NCBI RefSeq assembly: GCF_040802235.1
Contig: NC_133161.1
Span: forward strand, 144,823,121-144,887,120
Direction of reading: 5' to 3'
Length of the DNA: 64,000 nucleotides
Origin: Manis javanica
Lineage: Eukaryota > Chordata > Mammalia > Pholidota > Manidae
In this document: one piece after another, positions 11,072 through 23,219 of the stretch
Layout: each line of letters starts with the position of its first letter
Numbering within the stretch: the stretch's first letter is position 1
Position numbers and translations under genes: made by a program
Notes under the pieces: generated by a model
The model's database searches: none
What the model saw: the letters and a program-made list of their open reading frames with translations, nothing else
What the model was told of the DNA's origin: nothing

Positions 11072-11103
11072 GTCTCCATGGAAACCATTAGTTGCTAAGC
11101 AAC
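11072..11103. promoter_or_regulatory. tandem X-box (RFX-type) sites
   Basis: Two adjacent palindromic sites: GTCTCCATGGAAAC at 11072-11085 and GTTGCTAAGCAAC at 11091-11103. Both fit the RFX X-box form GTNRCC(N)RGYAAC. The second is a full 13-base palindrome. They lie about 2 kb upstream of the UPK2 start. Function is inferred from motif only. Confidence 0.55.
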
Positions 11104-11429
11104 TGGAGCATCATCTGTGCTGAGCTCTCGCATCTAATTATCCCATCACAGGGGCTGAGAAGGGTTTGGGGAGCCGAGAGGAGGGGGAGGCCAAGCGCAG
11201 GAGCGAGAGGATAACTCTTTTAGCGGAGAGGGTTCATTGACAACGCTGGAGTCATTTAAAGCCACAGCACCCTGTTCCTCTGGAGGACTCCTCATGGTTT
11301 GGAGGAAGGGAACCAGGGCCACGGATGCCTGAAGTGTCTCTCTTGGACTCACTCTTTCTAGGCTGTCCACCCCTTGGATTCTCAATTCTAAACTCACCCA
11401 AGTTTCCTCTCCTGCCTCCTTCTTTTCAA

Positions 11430-11545
11430 ATCCCATAGTCAGGTCAACAAACACTTAACTAAGTACTAGGTATGTCCCTGGAACTGTGCTAGGCAGCAGG
11501 GATATAAAGATGAAATAAGTTCCCGCCCTCGCGGAGAACCTTGGG
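11430..11545. repeat. ancient interspersed repeat fragment
   Basis: Contains 'caacaaacacttaactaagtactagg', 'ctggaactgtgctaggcag' and 'ggatataaagatga', the same phrase family as the block at 6115-6425. Family unassigned. Confidence 0.5.
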
Positions 11546-11556
11546 TTTCTTTCCTT

Positions 11557-11690
11557 TTTACATCAGATCCTACCGTCCTTTCACAAACTGCAAGGGAATC
11601 TTTTGCACGTTGAGGAGAACTTTGGAGAGAGCGGGCTGACTCGGTGGTGGAATACCAGGGGTGAGGCGTCTTCCTGGTGCTGGTCAAATC
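11557..11690 (+). repeat. diverged direct repeat, copy B
   Basis: Partner of 10578-10710. By eye about three quarters to four fifths of positions agree, with a few short indels. Confidence 0.75.
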
Positions 11691-12139
11691 TCTACGGTAA
11701 CTGGACTAGAAGATTAACTCCGACAGCAGATGTGCTCTCTGAACTGTGGTACTTTCTGTCCTTGATCTACGGTAGCAGCCAGAAGAGTTCAGATCAGAAC
11801 TCACGTCTGTCTGATACACCCATGGTTCTCTTTCCACAATGCCACTCTTCTCCTTGCCAGTCAATTAGAGAAACATGTCCACTCGACTCTGGGCGCATTT
11901 CAGCCTCTGATGGAGACTATTGTCCTCTTGTGGGTGAGTGATACCATATGACTTTAGGTGAGTCATTTTGAACCTCAGTACTCACCACATGTCCGTCTGA
12001 TGGGAAATGGCAGAGCCTGTGTCCTTGAGATCTGGAGCTGGGAAAGGTGTGAGAACAGACAATCTTAGCTATTGAGGATTGGAAGAAATCTGGATGGCCC
12101 TTTATTTTTCCTAAAGTTGCTCGTGATACAACCACTTAC

Positions 12140-12325
12140 TCCAAATCTTCCAGCTTTGTGACCTCGGCCAAGATACCTACCTAACTGCTCTAAGCTGCAG
12201 TTTCCTCTTCTATAGAGGGTATAAAATCTGTCTCACTGGGATATTATGACTATCACTCAAGCTAATTTATTTAAGAGTGCCTAGCACAGTATCTGGTTCA
12301 ATAAATATTAATTTAAGTAATTCAT
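12140..12325 (+). repeat. MIR SINE
   Basis: Shows the MIR order: 'cagctttgtgacctcggcca', 'cagtttcctcttctatag', 'tgcctagcacagtatctgg', 'caataaatatta'. Plus orientation, old copy. Confidence 0.8.
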
Positions 12326-12339
12326 CTTATCCTCTCCTT

Positions 12340-12450
12340 TTTTTTAACCCTTAGTGCAGAAGAAGGCCAGAGGCTCAGAAGCAATAAATGACTTTCCCAA
12401 GATCATAGAGCTGGTAGGGAATGAGGTGGGGTAGAATTCAGAATTTGTTT
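12340..12450 (-). repeat. MIR fragment
   Basis: Reads as MIR core in reverse: 'ggctcagaagcaataaatgactttcccaagatcatagagctgg'. Short and diverged. Confidence 0.5.
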
Positions 12451-12594
12451 TTCCATTTGTGTCACTGATGCAAAGAGAGATGGATGGGCAGGAAAGGTGA
12501 TCTGAGGGGAAAAAGTGACAGAGATGTGCACCAGCTGTTCCTTGTATACCAAGCATGCCACAGGGGTACTGGGCACACAGGAATGGCTGGCTCA

Positions 12595-13060
12595 CTTATT
12601 CATTCAGTGAGCATTTGTTATTCAACTCCTGTATGGTGGGAACCATGAAAGCTAGTGAGATACAAGACAACAAGACACAGTTCCAGCTCTCATGTTGCTG
12701 AGTTTAGAGAATGAACCCGAGTTAGCCTGGTTGGAATAAGTGGAAGAGGCTATTCCCGAAAGAGGGAGCAGTACATAAAATGGCACAGAGATATGAATTA
12801 CCCTGATGCCTTCTGGGAGCTGTGAACAATACATCTTGGCTAGAACGAAGTGTTCAAAGACAGTCGTGGTGAGAACTCTGGCCACTGGCTGGACCACCAG
12901 CGGTTTTTGTATGCTTGCTCAGGAGCTTGATTTTTACCCTGAAGAAAACTGAAAGCCTTTGAGAAGTTCTAATTGTGCAAAGATCATTTTGGAAACTGTG
13001 GAGAATGGTGAGGCAGCAGGCACTATATTGGGACATTGTATCAGGGCCGGTCTGTGTGGC
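12595..13060. repeat. ancient interspersed repeat
   Basis: Begins 'ttcattcagtgagcatttgttattcaac' and continues through phrases typical of the same unassigned old repeat seen at 6115. Boundaries are approximate. Confidence 0.45.
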
Positions 13061-13099
13061 CAGTAGCATGGTGCAGGAGAGATGAGAGGTCACTGCTGA

Positions 13100-13420
13100 G
13101 GCTAGGTCATAAAAGCCATTGCTCCTTCCTCCTTGCTCTCTTAGATAGCTCCCTGTGGAGGACATGGGAGGGAGCACTGTAGGGGGAGGTCCACGTGGCA
13201 AGGGCCCTGTGAATGAGCAAGCTCGGGAGATCCTCCAACCCAGCAAGGCTTCGGAAACGGCCCAGGTTAACGTCTTCACTGCAACTTCATGAGACTCCCT
13301 GAGCCAGAACCACCCCAGCAAGTCTTTCACCAGATACCTGATTCTCGGAATAAATGTTCGTTTTTCTAAGCTAGTGAGTTTGGGGGTAAGCTGTTATACA
13401 GTAAGAGATAACTAAGACAG
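13100..13420 (+). mobile_element. MLT1-type MaLR LTR relic
   Basis: The 3' part matches the ERVL-MaLR (MLT1) LTR ending: 'ccctgagccagaaccacc', 'aataaatgttcg', 'taagctagtgagtttggggg', 'gataactaagaca'. Solo LTR fossil, plus orientation. No internal coding sequence is present. Confidence 0.75.
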
Positions 13421-13429
13421 GTATCTTGG

Positions 13430-14310
13430 GAAATTCAGATGAAATGATACTTTCATAATTGAGTACATGAGTCTAGATCAGAGGAGAGGTGTGAGAGGGG
13501 AGGTGAGCAGAAGTTAAAATCAGGATGTGGAAAAGAGAGCTTTTTCTCCCTAAAGAAAGTAGAAGAGAAGGAGGGAGCTGAGGACAGGATACCAGGAAAG
13601 GGCGTTTACAGGACAGAAGGACGGGGAGTTGTTGGTGAAGGAAGAATGATACATAGGAGGAAAGCCAAGAGGGAGTGGGTGGAGGGTTCCAAAAAGGTAT
13701 CCAATGGCACGGAGGTCAGAGCTGGAGGGAAGGACTGAAAAATGTCCACTGGGCTTAGCATCCTGAGGATAATGGCCACCCTTAGGGGGCACTTCCTGTA
13801 GGTGGGGAAGGCAGCGGCCAGCTGTCGGTGTACAGACGTAACTGGGAGGTGAGGAGGAAGAGTTGGAAGGTGTAGACTGCTCCTTGGAGAAGCTTGGCTG
13901 GGAAGCGAGGTTGACAGACAGCTGGAGGGGACCTGGGCCCAGGAAGGGCTCCTCTGCTTTGTTTTAATGGCAGAGGTGCAGGAGAGGGAGGGGTGTGACT
14001 GACAGGCTCCTGGGGGAGGGAGAACGGCCCTTTCCAGAAGAGAGAAGGTTCAGGGGTCGTGGGGCAGAGAAATGCTAGACTTTTTGGGGGTTTGGGGTGG
14101 GACAGGCAGGGGATGGAAGAACTAAGTTAAGGGATCTCCCTCCTGGCAGCCCCTGCTTTCTCTGGGAAGCAGGAAACCCAGTGGGGAGAAGGGCTGAGAG
14201 TTTGGAATAGCTGTTGAGGAGAGGCGGGCACAGCTCCTAAGGGCCTTGGAAAGGCATGTTTGGCGGCAACAACCCAGCTGGGCTTGGGGACCACTCATCT
14301 TCAGGGACAC
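13430..14310. other. intergenic, nothing recognised
   Basis: Purine-rich sequence with no splice-supported coding exon, RNA gene or clear repeat that I can recognise. Confidence 0.4.
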
Positions 14311-14315
14311 TGACT

Positions 14316-14724
14316 GCGTTAGTCAGGGTTCTCCAGAGAAACGGGGCGCACAGGATGTGTATAGAGAGAGAGTCATTGTGAGGGTTTGGCTCCTGTGATT
14401 GTGGGAGTTTGGCAAGTCCAAAATCTGATGAGGGAGGCCGGCAGGCCGGGGACTCAGCAAAGAGCTGCAGCCCGAATCCGAAAGCTGGCAGAATTCCTTC
14501 TTTCTGGAGGGAAGAAAGCGGGAGATCAGTCTTTGTTCTATTCGGGCCTTCAACAGACTGGACTAGGCCCATCTGTGTTCTGGGGGTACTCTGCTTTCCT
14601 CAAGGGTCACTGATTTAAGTGTTACTCCCATCCAAAGAACACCTTCACAGACCCATCCAGAATATTTGACCAATATCTGAGCACCAGGGCCCAGTCAGGT
14701 TGACACATAAAATCAACCATCGTG
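14316..14724 (+). repeat. ancient interspersed repeat, family unassigned
   Basis: Starts 'ttagtcagggttctccagagaaac' and ends 'gttgacacataaaatcaacc', with 'tattcgggccttcaacagactgga' inside. This start and end pair is a familiar mammalian interspersed repeat, but I do not name the family. Confidence 0.65.
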
Positions 14725-17380
14725 CTGACCTTGACATTTTGGAATTTTTTCAAATTACTCAACAGCTTGCGTGTAGGCATGATAAAGCTGTCAGGTCGCG
14801 CCGACTCTGGGTCTGGGGTTTTGAGGCATGGAAATGTGAGGGTATCGGCAAGAATGAGACCAGGGTCTAGGCTGGAAATGAAAAGCTGCGATGGAAGTGC
14901 CCGGGGGCTGGCGTGTTCAGTGAGGTCCTGGTAGAACAGAGATGTGAGGAGTGGAAGAGCCGGGAGAGGGGTGGCGACAGGGCAGAGTGGTGGCCCGCGG
15001 GGAGGGAGGGCCCCGGTTCTCCCTGCAGCTGGATGGACTGAAACGCTGGGAGCCTGGACAGGGGCTACAGACCCCGGTGTCTCCAGGGGCCAGGCAGATA
15101 ACCAAGGTCATAAAACGAGGCGGGTCAAACTGGGCCAACTGGCTAAGGGTGTTGGGGGACTGAAGGTCGGGGTGAAGTGGAGTCTGCGGTTCCACGGGGC
15201 ACTAGGAGCCCTGACAGCCAGGGAAGGCGGGTGTGAAGGAGGGTAGGGAAGAGCCTGTCCTTCTCCCCATCCCTCGAGTTCCTTAGACTCTTGGCTTGGG
15301 CTGGGTCCCCTTCTGAGTCGTCTGGAGGAATCTATGGTGGGCACAGGGAAGGAGACTTCAGGAGGCGCCTCCTGGTATATTGGTGGTGCGGAGGAGAAGG
15401 TGTGAACTGAAGCAGGAAGTGAGCTCATCTGACCTATCAGCCCCCCTTCAGGCCTGAGGAGGAAAGACCTCTACCCTTAGATCTCTCTGCAGGGGTGTGG
15501 GGCAGGGATCTGGGATCTCCAGTCCAGGGGACAAGAGACTCAACAGAATTGTGACATGAGGGGCTCCAGCCATTTCTGACAGCCCCTGCCCTCGCCCCAA
15601 TGCCACACACAGAGGGACTTCAGGGTCAGGGTGTGGCTCAAGCTAGTCCCCGTCAGGAAGAGGGAGATGCCTCAAGTTAGCCACTAGGAGGAACAGCGAG
15701 GTATGATGGGAAGGGGCCAGCATCCTTTGGAACCCCACCATCCTGGCAGTGATGGGCAGTCTTGGCAAGCTACCTAAGGCCACAGCCCCGAGCCCTGCCT
15801 TCTCCCACCTCCTCAGGCCCTGTCTGATATGCACATCAGATACAGTGCCCTTTACAAAACTACTGTTTGTACAGAAGCCCCTGGGAGGGGGAGAGAAGCT
15901 GCTCCCCCTCCAGCCACTTCCACTTGCAGGGACCTGCAGTCCAATACCAACCCCCAGTCTGGCTCACTGTGTGGCTCAGGGACTCACAGAAGTGCCCAGC
16001 AGTTTCTCCCCAGCTCTGCCGGAAATGGCCCAGCCTTGGCCCTCCTGCCCTCCCCAGTCGGTTTCACCTCAGCCCTTCCTCCCCACTTCCCCAGCCCTGA
16101 GCTCAGAGCTCCTCTGCTCCCCCCACCTAGCCCAGTCCTGCTGGCCGGTTGGTCTATGTGCCTCAAGTCTCCCAGATTCCTGGTCTCTAAGAATGGAGGA
16201 GGAGCCTTGAACCAGTCCAGCCCCAGCAGCTCCGTCCTGCCCATCCTAAGGGTGCAGGGAGGGCCAGGGAGGGGGAGGCAGGCTCTGCGAGGAGAGTGCA
16301 TGGCTTTGACGCTGGTGCGCTAGGGCGCCCCACCTCTGACTGCTCCTTTGCAGCTTGGACCTTCCGCTGTTTCCAGTCTAAACAGAGGTGGTGGAGCTCC
16401 CTCCCAGGGCGGTGCAAGGATGAAATGAGACAGGGCACCCAACACAGTGGCTCATAGTAGGTGACTGAAGCACATTCCCTCCCCTCTCTTCACTCTGGGG
16501 CTCTCATGAAGAGTGGGAGAGAAACTAGGGCCTAGGGAGAGGCCTCTTCCAGAGCCAGTGAGGCCTGTGGGGGTGGCGGTGTCACCTGTTGTGTTTCACC
16601 CCAGGGTAGAGAGCAGGAGAGGGGGTTCCAGGCCCTGGCTGCGGCCCTCGCTGACATCTTGGTCTGGCCTCAGAGACGTCTGGGAAGGTCCTTCTCCTGG
16701 GCAGGGGATCTGGTGGTGGGCCTGGGGCAGTACTGCCTCTGGGTCTTCAACAACCCCTCCCCACTCCCCCAACTCATAATCCGATTTATATTCCGACTCC
16801 CTTCTCTGGACCCATCACCATGGCAACGGTTTTCTCAGTTGCACTTCATCAGTTTCTCAGCAAATCTTTTTTTCTTCCCCCTCCTTCAATCTCTTTTTCT
16901 CTCTATCATCTCCATTTCTACATACTCATGGTGTGCACCTTCCTCTTTATCTCTCCGGTTCGGTTTCTCTCTTCTCCCTTTGTTTCTGCCCACTTCCGTC
17001 CAAATCTCTCTACAGCTTCCCTCTTGTTTCTGTCTTTTTAAGTCCATGATTGTAGCAACAAGCTAGTCTGTTGGCCAGACCAGAACTTGTATTCCTTCTA
17101 ACACCAGGGCTGAGAAGTGGAGAGTCCTGGAGGGCAGGGTTTGGGTCCCAGTGGCTCTGGACAGGGGTCAGGGATGCAAGGGTGGCTGCAAAGTCTCATT
17201 CATCTGTTCAGCTCAGGGGCAAGCAGACCCTGACTTGGACTCCAGTCCTAAGTCAGAGCCGGTGTGGTCCTGGGGGTGTCCGGCAGGGCACTGTCTTTGG
17301 TTTGCTTCCCAACTCGCCCTCTGAGACCTCACCCAGGGCCTCCAGCTCCCACTGGCTCCCCTACCTTTGGCTCTGACTTC
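14725..17380. other. intergenic, one motif only
   Basis: Apart from an X-box at 16814 and a possible MIR end near 16400-16480, no gene or repeat is evident. A pyrimidine-rich tract runs through about 16860-17040. Confidence 0.4.
16814..16827. promoter_or_regulatory. X-box (RFX-type) site
   Basis: ATCACCATGGCAAC; the reverse complement GTTGCCATGGTGAT agrees with the X-box consensus at nearly every position. Third such site within 6 kb. Motif evidence only. Confidence 0.45.
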
Positions 17381-17834
17381 CTGCTCTCCAAAGTTCAAAT
17401 TGAGTCTCTCTCCCTTCTCACGGATCAGGCCCACTGGGCTGTCCTACAGTCATGCCTGATTCCACAACTCTGAACAGGAGCCTGTCTTCCCCAAACCATC
17501 ACCCCCTTTGCACTTCCCTGTTGCTGCCCAGCGTAAAGGCCTCGGTGCCATCTGTGACTCCTCTCTGTGTGTGTGTCATCTAGCTAGAGTCTGAGGTGTT
17601 TCAGTCCTCCTTTTGAAAGGTCATCCTTAATCTGCTTCTATCCCTTTGCTATCTTATATGTGCCACCCTAGCTCAAGTGCCCAGCAAGCCGTTCTGGGCC
17701 TCACTGGAGCCTCATTTCACACTTAGACTTCCCACTTGGGACTACTATAAACAATAGTGATTATTCATAATACAAACCTGTCTTGTACGTAACTTTCTTC
17801 TCTTTCTCTTTCCTCCTCCTTCTTTTTCTTCTTA

Positions 17835-18060
17835 ATTTGAGTACCTATTATGTGTTAGGCTCTTCATAGATGTCATCTCATTTAATCTTCACAATAAAGT
17901 GGGTATTATCCCATTTTATAGAAGAAATTGATGCGCTGAGTGGTTAAAGTAATTTGCCCAAAGTTCTATAGCTAGTAAGCAATAGAGCTGGGACTCGAAT
18001 CCAGATCTGCAGTTTCAAAGTTAGTGCTTTTTTTTTTTAAATTGCTATACCAGCATGCTT
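17835..18060 (-). repeat. MIR SINE
   Basis: Reverse-oriented MIR: 'gtacctattatgtgttaggc', 'tcatttaatcttcacaataa', 'tagctagtaagcaatagagctggg', 'actcgaatccagatctg'. The tRNA-like B-box phrase belongs to the SINE head. Confidence 0.88.
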
Positions 18061-18169
18061 CCATGGGACTCTTCTACTGAAAATCTTTGGGCCTTTCTAG
18101 TTTCTTATTCTTCCATTAGGTTTTTGAAGCTTCTTATGATCTAAGCCCAGCCTACCCACAAAAACAGGT

Positions 18170-18890
18170 GTCTTACTACTTCTCAATGTGGGTCACTGTC
18201 ATCCAGGAGGACACTTGTATGCTGTAGGGTTCTGTCTTCATCTCTGTCCTGTTAAACATTTTTATTACCAGCTTAGATGAAAATACAGTATCGCATATCA
18301 CAGATGTAAGCCTGGAGGGATGGTAAACACTTTGAAAGACAAGATAAGGATCCCCAAATCATCTCTGTGTAGAGAATGGCAGGCAAACCTAAGAAGATGA
18401 AATGATCAGAGGTCTATGTAAGACCTCAGCAATGCACAACAGAAATTGTTCAGGTGAAATAGAATTAGGAGCTTTAGCAAGTTCAGTCTGAATCATGAGT
18501 GTAATGTGGTGCTAAAAGCAAATCCAATTTGAATCCACATTAATAGAGATCTAGTAATTGGGACAAAGGAGAGGATTGATAGTCCTGCTTTCTTGAAGTT
18601 GGCCAGGTACGGGAGTGAACTGGGAATGTTTAGACTAAAGAGGAGAAGAAACAGGAGTCATTAAAGTTCAAATATGTGAAGGGCTATCATGGGGAGGAAG
18701 AATTAGACTTACATGGGGTGATACCCAGAGCCAGCGCACGGACTAAGAAATGGAGACCATTACGAGACAGAGCTCAGCTCCACATAAGGAAAAACAGACA
18801 TTCATAAACGGAACCTCTGCGTTACAGGAGTTCAAGATGGTGATGCACTGTTTGCCAGGCATGTTGGCAGAGAGTTGAGCATCAGATAGA
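18170..18890 (+). repeat. L3/CR1 LINE fragment
   Basis: Contains 'aactgggaatgtttagactaaagagg', 'caaatatgtgaagggctatcatg', 'gaagaattagactta' and 'agctcagctccacataaggaaaaac', the conserved 3' phrases of the CR1-like L3 family. Plus orientation, very old. Confidence 0.78.
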
Positions 18891-18899
18891 CTCCGAACT

Positions 18900-19830
18900 A
18901 GGTAGTTGGTCTGAGACCCCCTCCCACCAAGGTCTGTGATTCTCCCTGCGTTTGCTCGTTCTGTGCCCCTCGTGGGCCCCTCTGTGCTTCCCTGTACCTG
19001 AGGTCAGTTTCCTCTTCCTGCACCAGATCTACCCGAGGAACCACTGATGGCAAATTGACACCTTTTAATTATATAGCGTCTTTTAAAAAAATTGTCCCAT
19101 CTTTTAAACTCTTTGAGGGCAGGTACTTGTATTATCTGTTACTGGATAAAAATTTATAACCTGTCTCCCTCAGCCCCACCTCCCCTCCCCACCAAGATAA
19201 TTTTATTCCTTACCTGTGGTTGGAAATCCTGTCTTGGCCTGCTCAGTTCCAGGGCTTTTATGGTACAGAACTGGGAGAACAAGAGGGGGGAGAGAGGAGT
19301 AGAGACGCAGGGACTGGGCACCTTTCTTGTGTGTCAGGGAGAATCTGGGTAATGGGTGAAGGGAAAGGAAAATAACGGAGCCTGGGCGGCCAAGCCAACC
19401 CAGATAAGGAGATGACAGTGGGCAAAGAGAGAGACCGAAGCTCTGTGGACTATGGAGGACCAAGAGGCAGAGAGAGGGGCTGATGTAGGATCGGCAGAAT
19501 ACAGGAGGAAAGGGTATTTTAACCAGTGCTGTGGTAGGTTACATATGGGATCACCTGGACATACCAGGAAAAATTGGGATTCCTTTTTGATTATTTTTGG
19601 CCTCTGAGCTGAACCAGAATGTATTCAGGTTACTTATCCTGTAACTTCCTCAGGGTTCAGCATGGTGCCAGGGGAAGGCAGGGCAGCTCAGCAGTGCCTG
19701 CAGACAGAGCAGACATGGCCCGGGGCTGCTGGGCTTCTGCAGACGGACTGAGATGTTATACTCCTTCCTGTACCTTAGAGTTATATCTTTTAAAAACATT
19801 TCCTAATCTGGGACTTCAAGCTACAAATGG
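18900..19830. other. intergenic, nothing recognised
   Basis: No coding exon, RNA gene or clear repeat seen by eye. Confidence 0.4.
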
Positions 19831-19839
19831 CCAAGGAGT

Positions 19840-19920
19840 TAGAATCAGTTTTGACAGAGAAGAAACTGAGATCCAGGGAAGGTAATCAGCTTGTGTGAAG
19901 TCACAGAGCAGGTTTTAGGC
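19840..19920 (-). repeat. MIR fragment
   Basis: Reverse MIR core: 'gagaagaaactgagatccaggg' then 'gaagtcacagagcaggttttagg'. Confidence 0.55.
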
Positions 19921-20224
19921 CTCACGGGACTGGGAACATGCCTGGTATAATCCAGAGATGCCTTTAGATCAGGCCAGACAGCTATATGCCTGTAAATAGG
20001 GTCATGAAGAGGGAGAAAGGGGGGCTGGGGGATGGGGCTCTGAGCCCCCCTCCCTCTGTTCAGAGCCCTGCACCAGGCTCTAGGGGATGTCCAGATAAGG
20101 AGGCCAAGGCTGCCTTCCCAGATCTCATGGCCTCACAGGGAAATGCGCCAGACACAGGAAGAAGGCCAATGGAAAGTTGGAAGCAAATGCTGCCATGGTG
20201 GCGTGGACGGAGTCTGGACTGGGG

Positions 20225-20345
20225 ATCAGGAGACCTGAGCACCGCTTTCTGACATCACTCCCCAGCCTCGTGATTTTAGGCAAGTCCTTTCACCATTCTG
20301 GGCCTCAGTTTCCTCACCTGTGAACACTGTCATTCAAAAATAAAA
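20225..20345 (+). repeat. MIR fragment
   Basis: 'cctcgtgattttaggcaagtcctttcacc', 'gggcctcagtttcctcacctg' mark a plus-oriented MIR. Confidence 0.75.
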
Positions 20346-20724
20346 GCTCTTCAGTGCTACACACAGGGGCAAATTAGTGCAGTAACTATATATATTCTGC
20401 GAGCACTCTCCCAGCATGCTCATCTCTCTAGGCAAGCACAGTCTCAGAAAGGCTCTTGACTTCAGTTCACGGCAAGAATGAAATGTTCCCAGGATTCAGA
20501 ACTGCCGGGCAATGTGCAGCAAAGAGTAGGAGCTGGCTCGGGCGGCTTCCTCTGGGGCCGCGCCTCTGACAGCCTCTCCTGGGTTTATGAATTTTTCTGT
20601 TCTCCCTCCCCAAGCAGACCAGAGCTGTGTGAGGGTTTTTATTTCAACAAATCAAAACCACTGTTTAATTGCCATTTTCCTGATAAAAAAGGGCCTGGAG
20701 ATAAACTCACCCAGCCCTCTAGTT

Positions 20725-20805
20725 TTATATTTCAAGACACTAAGGCCCAGAAACAGGGTGTGACTGGGCCAAGGTCACATACTCCTGTGACTCTCAGGCC
20801 AGTCT
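20725..20805 (-). repeat. MIR fragment
   Basis: 'actaaggcccagaaacagggtg', 'gggccaaggtcacatactcctg' read as reverse MIR core. Confidence 0.5.
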
Positions 20806-20889
20806 TCTTTCTTCTGGGACTTGGAGAATTTACTTGGGAATGCAGCCTTAGAGATCTCTTGTAACATCTGGTGAGATCCGTTGCTCGGC

Positions 20890-21225
20890 TCCTGTTCTAT
20901 CTTTAGACGTCCAGTGAGATGTCCTGTCTGCCTGGACAGAACCACACCATAGGCTGGAATAAGTCTCAGCTCAGACGTTGCTCCCTGCAGGAAACTTCCC
21001 CAGACTTCCAAGCCCAAGATAGGTGTCTCCCTGAAGTGCTCCCTGAGCCTTCATAACCCTGAACTGAAGTCACCTATCTGTTGTCCATCCCCAACGAGAC
21101 TGTAGGCTCTGAGGGCAAGGGTCACATCTGTCTTGTTCACCAATATACACCTATTGTCTAGTCCACTGCCCGGCATATAGTAGGTCCTCAAAAAAGATTT
21201 GTTGAATGAGTAAGTAGGTGGGGTT
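20890..21225 (+). repeat. L2 3'-end fragment
   Basis: Clear L2 ending: 'agactgtaggctctgagggc', 'cttgttcaccaatatacacc', 'gcccggcatatagtaggtcctc', 'gatttgttgaatgag'. The phrase 'aaacttccccagacttcc' upstream also fits L2. Confidence 0.85.
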
Positions 21226-21229
21226 GGTA

Positions 21230-22240
21230 AAGAAGGATTCTCAGAGGAAGAGGCAGATGTTGAGTTAGGTATCACAGCCTAAAAGGAGGACAGAATTTTC
21301 CCTGGTTGGATGAACTATCCCTGCAAAAGGAAATCTTCGATAGAGGGTAGTGGGAAATGGGGAGAGGAAGGGAAGTAAGGTAAGCAAAAGAAAAGGACGG
21401 AAAAGGGACCCTTCAAGATCATGGCCTTCACTAGCCTGGAAGGGCTTCTGTATAGGGGGGAGGAAGGCTCTCACCCAGCTGGGATAAGAGGGGTCCTTTT
21501 ATGGAGACAAACCCAGAGGGCAGGGAGCTGAAGAGGCCCAGGGTAGCAGGTAGGAGCTCTGAAACCGGGCTACAGGCTTGAATTCGATGCTGGGGTCTGG
21601 AGGAATGGGAAGGCCTGGGGCAGAAAGAAAAGAAGGTGAGGCACAGTGTCCTTGTCTGACCCCCTCTGTTAGCTTGAGGCCCTGGCAGGAGAGGGCCTAT
21701 GTCCTCTAGTTTTTCTGTCTTCCTCCAGGTGTCTGGGCGCCTGGGACCTACAAGTAGACTCCTTAGGGCAAAGATCTAGAAGTGGCTGAGGCAGCCTGCT
21801 GAGTGGGGATGGCCTGGCCAGGATTGTAGGAGCTCCCCCGTTCCGCTAGCTTCCCAGAGGGTTCCCTTCCCCTCCCAAGGTGCTGTTCCTGCAGGAGGAC
21901 TCTAGCTGGCTGCCACCGCTGCCCGAGCATGGCTTTTGCCAGCGACTGCTAAGCCAAACCTAGCCACCAGGGGGCAAAAAAAGCAGCCCAGAGGTCGCGA
22001 TTCTGCCACATCCCCAATCCCCATCTACTCACACCTGGGGGCCAAGATGGGTGGTGCCTCACCTGGCTCCCACTCAGAGCCCGGTAGCTCCGTTAACCCC
22101 TTCGTGCTTAGTCCGAGGTACTTCCCTCAGGCAGAGTCAGTCATAGTAGAATTGAGGGGCAAATCTGATGGTGGAGAGGGTCTTGCCTAGAAGAGGGGCT
22201 AAGGTGGAGGCGAAATCAGGGTTTCCTGTTACTCAGGCGT
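21230..22240. other. intergenic, nothing recognised
   Basis: No splice-supported exon or recognisable repeat seen. Confidence 0.4.
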
Positions 22241-23219
22241 GTCCTCGCTGGAGCTGGGGGACGCTAGCATTCCCTGCTTCAGGTGGGTGGCTGCCTCCGC
22301 AGATGGGTGAAGGAGCCCCCTGGGGGCAAGAGAGGCCAGGGCTGTGGTCACCTGCGCTGGGCCTCACAGGCGGGAAACAGAGACGAATGCTGCGGTAGCC
22401 ACAGAACCCAGACTTCCGGGGTCCCCGCGCCTTCTGTCAGGGACCTTTGCAACGACCAGTGGGCCGGGCGGCCAGAGTGGAGGGAGAGACGCAGAGGACC
22501 GGCGGGGGAGGGTGGACAGTTAAGATTTGGCACGAGTGAACGACAGGAGGCAGCTGTCAGGTGCCGGGTTTTGTGTGGCGCACCTCGAGGACCAGGCAGC
22601 CTTCCAGGGTTCCGACCAGCCCAAATTCCGAGACTGCCTTCGGGCCACAAGGTGTTAAATTGTGATAGGAGTGGGGTCTGGAGTCCCTCCCTCGCAGCGT
22701 CTCCACCTCGGAGTCCATCAGGCTGGCACGCAAGGAGTTAAGTCTGCCCGCAATCTGCAAGACTGGGGCCGGGCTGGGGGAGGAGGGGGCGCGGAGGAGG
22801 CAGAGACGGAGAAGGGGGAAGCTGACTGCAGGGAGACAGCGCCAGGAACCCCCTCCCTGGGGACCTGGCCCCTGGGCTCCCAGCCCCAAAAGAGGCCCTG
22901 CCCTCCCCGGGGTCGTGCTCTCTTCCCCCGCCCTGCCCCCGCCCTCCAGCTTTTTGTCCCCAGGAGGGTGGGCTGCTGGATTTCCAGCAAGCCTTGGCTG
23001 CCTGCTCAGTTTTTCCAAACCCTCCAGTCGGGGAAGGCGGGAGCCCTGTCAGGATAAGAGTCCTCCCCCAGTGCCCTTACCGACCCCTCTCCCAGTCTCC
23101 CTTTTCCTCCCCCCCGCACAGTTTCCAAACTTCTGTCCCTTTCCTACCCGGGCCCCTGCGCCCCTATCCCCACCTCTCTTGGTTCCCAAATTCCAAGATT
23201 AGGTTGGAGGGGCCAGGTG

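Noticed and set aside
17980-18010. tRNA-like B-box phrase (GGGACTCGAATCC-like)
   Set aside because: It lies within a reverse-oriented MIR, a tRNA-derived SINE. No A-box at the right spacing or cloverleaf is apparent.
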